Shown: in pieces, positions 59,956 to 64,000 of the stretch
Position numbering within the stretch: position 1 is the stretch's first letter
Layout of the letters: each line of letters opens with the position of its first letter
Origin: JAMHWF01 sp048500255
Lineage (GTDB): Bacteria > Pseudomonadota > Gammaproteobacteria > Burkholderiales > Burkholderiaceae_C
Direction: 5' to 3'
Length of the DNA stretch: 64,000 nt
NCBI GenBank assembly: GCA_048500255.1
Contig: JASNYH010000002.1
Span: forward strand, 124,001-188,000
The notes under the pieces: generated by a model
Database searches by the model: none
What the model was told of the DNA's origin: nothing
Seen by the model: the letters and a program-made list of their open reading frames with translations, nothing else
Program-made: the position numbers and the translations under genes

Positions 59956-61076
59956 CTCGAGGCACCCGCAGCCGGCGCCGACGCCGCGGCGGCGGCGGCG
60001 ATGCGCACCGTGTCGCCGTCGGCGAGGAAGGCGCCGCCGGCGGCGACGACGCGGGCCCCGGCGTCGAGCCCGCCCATGATCTCGACGCGCTCGCCGACGC
60101 GCCGACCCGTCGCCACCTTGGTCTGCAGCACCTTGCCGTCGGCGCCGACGCGCATCACGTAGGAATAGCCTTCGCGCAGCAGCACGGCGCTTTGCGGCAG
60201 CGTCAGCGCCGGCGCGCTGCCGAGCTCGAACTCGCCGCGCGCGAACATGCCGGCGCGCGCGTCGCGCGACGGCGCGAGGTCGACGTAGGCGATGCCGTTG
60301 CGCGTCTGCGCGTCGACGGTCGGCGCGAGCATGCGCAGCGTGCCCGTCGCGGTCGAGCCGCCGGGCAGCGTGAGCGCCGCCGCGAGGCCCGGCTTCAGGC
60401 GCGCCAGGTCGGCCGCCGGCACTTCGGCGCGCCACTCGAGGCGGCCGCGCCGGATCAGGCGGAACAGCTCCTGGCCGGCGGGCAGCACGGCGCCCACCGT
60501 CGCGCTGCGCGCCGAGATCACGCCGTCGTCGGGCGCGACGACGCGCGTCTGCGCCAGCCGCAGCTGCTGCGCCCGGGCCGCCGCGCGCTGCGCCTCGACG
60601 CGCGCCTGCGCCGTGCGCTCGGCCGTCAGGTACTGCTCGACCTGCTGGCGGCTGTAGGCGCCGCTGTCGGCGAGGTCGCGCGCGCGCCGCGCATTGGCCG
60701 CGGCTTCGGCGAGGGCCGCCTCGGCCTCGGCGAGTGCGGCTCGGATCTGCGCCACGTCGGCCTCGACGGTGGCCGGCGCGAAGGTCGCGAGCACCTGGCC
60801 GCGCTTCACGACGTCGCCGACGTTGACGCGCACCTCGGCCAGCCGCAGGCCGTTGGCCTCGGTGCCGATGCTCGCCTCCTGCCAGGCGGCGATGCTGCCG
60901 TTGGCGGCCAGGCGCAGCGGCAGCGTCTCGCGGCGTGGCGCCGTCGTCTCGACGGTGAGGGCCGGCTTGGCCGGCTCGGCGGTGGCGGCCGGGTCGGTGC
61001 CGTTGCCGCAGGCGGCGAGCAGCAGGGCCACGGCCACGGTGACCGCCGGCCGGGAAGGGGAGGTGCGAGTCGTCAT
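59952..61076 (-). CDS. RND efflux periplasmic adaptor lipoprotein
   Basis: A 374-residue membrane-fusion protein. The signal ends in a lipobox LLLAACGNG (A-A-C near residue 22), so it is anchored in the inner membrane by lipid. Lipoyl halves are IGTEANGLRLAEVRVNVGDVVKRG and VVAPDDGVISARSATVGAVLPAGQ. The alpha-hairpin between contains long Ala/Glu/Arg runs. Beta-barrel and membrane-proximal domains follow. The ATG at 61076 starts the signal; its stop overlaps the pump start by four bases. It works with the pump at 56767-59955 and an unlinked TolC-type channel. Confidence 0.92.
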   Translation of the reverse strand: MTTRTSPSRPAVTVAVALLLAACGNGTDPAATAEPAKPALTVETTAPRRETLPLRLAANGSIAAWQEASIGTEANGLRLAEVRVNVGDVVKRGQVLATFAPATVEADVAQIRAALAEAEAALAEAAANARRARDLADSGAYSRQQVEQYLTAERTAQARVEAQRAAARAQQLRLAQTRVVAPDDGVISARSATVGAVLPAGQELFRLIRRGRLEWRAEVPAADLARLKPGLAAALTLPGGSTATGTLRMLAPTVDAQTRNGIAYVDLAPSRDARAGMFARGEFELGSAPALTLPQSAVLLREGYSYVMRVGADGKVLQTKVATGRRVGERVEIMGGLDAGARVVAAGGAFLADGDTVRIAAAAAASAPAAGASR

Positions 61077-61175
61077 GGGGGCGGGCGCATTGTTGTTGTC
61101 GATGGCGCGCGCGACCACCGCATCGCGCGCGCACGAAGCGCGAACTTTACGCAGGAATCGTGACCGGGTCTTGCG

Positions 61176-62225
61176 TCAGGCGACGCGATGGAACCACAGC
61201 AGCGACAGCAGCGCGGCCAGCAGCGTCAGCGCAGCGGCGGCGGCGCTGAACATCGCCGTGATCTCGGTCTCGCGCTTCTCGAACACCAGCTTGGCGTTGA
61301 GCATCTGGTAGACCTTGGTCAGGTCGGGCGCGCTGCCGGCGTAGTAGTACTCGCCGCGCGTCAGGTTGGCGATCGTCTTGAGCGATTCCTCGTCGAGGCG
61401 CACGCGCATCGACCAGCCCTCGGTGCGCAGGATCTCACCGTCGGGCGTGCCGATGCCCACGGTGTAGATGCGCACGCCGCGCTCGGCCGCCATGCGCGCG
61501 GCTTCGATCGGGTCGGGGCCCGTCGTCGTCTGGCCGTCGGTCAGCAGGATGACGACGGCCGACGGATACGAGCCCGGCGGCACCGGCTTGAACGGTGCCT
61601 TGGCGCCGTCGTTGAGCGGCTGACGGTCGAGCGACATCGCGCCGGCGCCGCCGCGCCGCGCCGAATACGACTGCAGGTCGATGCCGGCATCGGGAAAGAT
61701 GGTCGACAGCGACACGATGATGGCGCTGCCGATGGCGGTGGCGCGCTGCAGCTGGAAGCGGTCGATCGCGGCGAGCAGGTCGTCCTTGTTGTGCGTCGGC
61801 GGCTGCACCAGCTGCGCCGTACCGGCGAACGACACGATCGCCACGCGCGTGTTGCGCGGCTGCTCGGCGATGAAGGTGCGCGCAGCCTCCTGGGCCGCCG
61901 TGATGCGGTTGGGCTTGACGTCCTCGGCCAGCATGCTGCGCGAGATGTCCATCGCCAGCACGACGAGGTCATGCTGCGACGGCAGCGTGATGACGGCCGT
62001 AGGCCGCGCGATCGCCACGATCGACAGGGCCAGCGCCGTGAACATCAGCAGCGGCGGCACGTGGCGGCGCACGCGCGAGCCGGTGCCCATCGCCTCCTTG
62101 ACGATGCTCAGGCTGGCATAGCGCAGCGCCGCCTTCTTGCGCCGGCGCAGCAGCCAGACGTACAGCGCCACCAGCAGCGGCAGCAGCAGCGCCAGCGCGA
62201 GCGCTTCGGGCCAGAGGAACTTCAT
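61176..62225 (-). CDS. VWA-domain membrane protein (BatA-like)
   Basis: A 349-residue inner-membrane protein with two N-terminal helices (LALALLLPLLVALYVWLL near 9 and VPPLLMFTALALSIVAIA near 56). The von Willebrand A domain has a MIDAS of DISRSM (D-x-S-x-S near 92), a Thr region GTAQLV and VVILLTDGQTTTGPD near 228. A C-terminal membrane helix (TLLAALLSLLWFH) follows. BatA-type proteins work with MoxR AAA+ ATPases and DUF58 proteins, and in some bacteria they support aerotolerance or metal insertion in the envelope. It is coupled by a 4-bp overlap to the DUF58 gene. Confidence 0.9.
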   Translation of the reverse strand: MKFLWPEALALALLLPLLVALYVWLLRRRKKAALRYASLSIVKEAMGTGSRVRRHVPPLLMFTALALSIVAIARPTAVITLPSQHDLVVLAMDISRSMLAEDVKPNRITAAQEAARTFIAEQPRNTRVAIVSFAGTAQLVQPPTHNKDDLLAAIDRFQLQRATAIGSAIIVSLSTIFPDAGIDLQSYSARRGGAGAMSLDRQPLNDGAKAPFKPVPPGSYPSAVVILLTDGQTTTGPDPIEAARMAAERGVRIYTVGIGTPDGEILRTEGWSMRVRLDEESLKTIANLTRGEYYYAGSAPDLTKVYQMLNAKLVFEKRETEITAMFSAAAAALTLLAALLSLLWFHRVA

Positions 62226-63140
62226 GCCCGGCCGCCTCCCAGGTGCTGCGGCAGGACCGCGCCGCCGCTGCGCAGCCGCGCACGCTGCCGCCGCAGGTCG
62301 ACGAAGCGCAGCATCGCGTCGTAGAGGTCGTCGTCGGTCGCCAGCTCGAGCGCGTCGACGCCGGCGCGCTGGAAGGCGGTGCGCAACTCGGCCTCACGCC
62401 GCTCGGCGGCGGTGGCGAAGCGCTGGCGAAAGCGCTTGTCGTGCGTGTCGACGAACAGCTGCTCGCCCGTCTCGGCGTCCTGCATCACGACCAGGCCGAG
62501 GTCGGGCAGCTCCATCTCGAGCGGGTCGTACAGCCGCACGGCGACGACGTCGTGGCGGCGCGCCAGCCGCGCCAGCGTGTCGGCCCAGCCGGCCGGCGCG
62601 ATGAAGTCGGAGACGACGAACAGCAGCGAGCGGCGCTTGAGCAGCGGCTCCGCCGACTGCAGGAAGGCGCGCAGGTCGGTGCCCGTCGTCGTCTGCGTCG
62701 GCGGCGCGCTGCGCATGCGGTGCAGGATGTGCAGCACGTGGCGGCGGCCGTTGCGCAGCGGGATGACGGCGTCGAGCCGGTCGCCGTAGAAGAGCGCGCC
62801 GACGCGGTTGCCGCGCCGCGACAGCAACTGCGCCAGCACGGTGACGAACTCGCTGGCGACGTTGACCTTCTCGAGGCGCGCCGAGCCGAAGCGCACCGAC
62901 GGGCTCACGTCGAGCAGGAACCAGGCGTTGAGTTCGCGGTCCTCGGCGTACTCGCGCACGTAGGGCGTCTGCAGCCGCGCCGTGACGTTCCAGTCGATGC
63001 GGCGCACGTCGTCGTGGTACTGGTACTCGCGCAGGTCGGCCAGGTCGATGCCGCCGCCGCGGAACAGCGTGCGATAGTCGCCGTGCAGCAGGCCGTCGAG
63101 CCGCCGCACGACGGTCCACTCGAGGCGGCGCAGCGTCGCC

Positions 63141-64000
<860 letters not shown>

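Noticed and set aside
55675..60162. 1495-codon plus-strand frame opposite the copper receptor and RND pump
   Set aside because: Antisense low-complexity translation without family features.

Overview
The window is about 70% GC or higher and almost fully coding. Third codon positions are nearly all G or C. Gene content and order point to a betaproteobacterium of the order Burkholderiales, probably near the Rubrivivax/Leptothrix/Methylibium group. The evidence is the block mnmE-yidC-yidD-rnpA-rpmH | dnaA-dnaN-gyrB, the Gram-negative LPS genes, the outer-membrane receptors and the RND pumps. The assignment to this group is inference from sequence only.

Layout. Positions 1-3300 hold the start of an aldehyde dehydrogenase, a divergent FeaR-like AraC regulator and a GMC oxidoreductase. 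Positions 3530-4003 encode a glycine-rich RRM RNA-binding protein. Positions 4095-10381 (minus strand) carry a remodelled LPS block: kdsD, a DUF1800/DUF1501 secreted-protein pair, kdsC, lptC and an SDR enzyme. Positions 10487-13563 hold a Kef-type antiporter, apt and a small cyclic-nucleotide-binding protein. Positions 13835-19595 form a tightly overlapping heavy-metal RND efflux operon (adaptor, pump, DUF3240, outer-membrane channel). Its codon use is visibly less GC-extreme than that of its neighbours.

Positions 19666-29611 are the chromosome-origin neighbourhood. Transcription diverges between rpmH and dnaA. There is a perfect DnaA box on the putative -10 of dnaA, and further box-like sites lie in rnpA and in the dnaA-dnaN gap.

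Positions 30218-33893 form a stress-like cassette: a beta-helix (bactofilin-like) protein, a GNAT-like protein, an Rnk-type regulator, a tandem UspA, a GlsB-family membrane protein and a small hypothetical. Positions 33817-38069 carry DUF2946, a TonB-dependent receptor and a PepSY membrane protein. Positions 53904-56721 carry a second DUF2946 plus receptor pair, and this receptor looks like the OprC/NosA copper type. Positions 38189-49087 are general metabolism and envelope genes: hydrolase, M48 protease, Deg protease, isochorismatase-like hydrolase, YihY, the ybhN-clsB-ybhP trio, an ornithine-cyclodeaminase family protein and serA. Positions 49177-52833 carry a second stress trio (SDR, CBS pair, hemerythrin), then pirin and azoreductase with a divergent LysR. 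Positions 56767-61076 hold an HAE-type RND pump and lipoprotein adaptor. The pump gene contains an in-frame palindromic repeat insertion. Positions 61176-64000 are a MoxR/DUF58/BatA cluster cut off by the window edge.

The best candidates for something little described are the bactofilin-like/GNAT-like/Rnk/Usp cassette, the twice-occurring DUF2946-receptor pair, and the palindromic element inside the RND gene. I saw no CRISPR array, prophage, insertion sequence, tRNA or rRNA.
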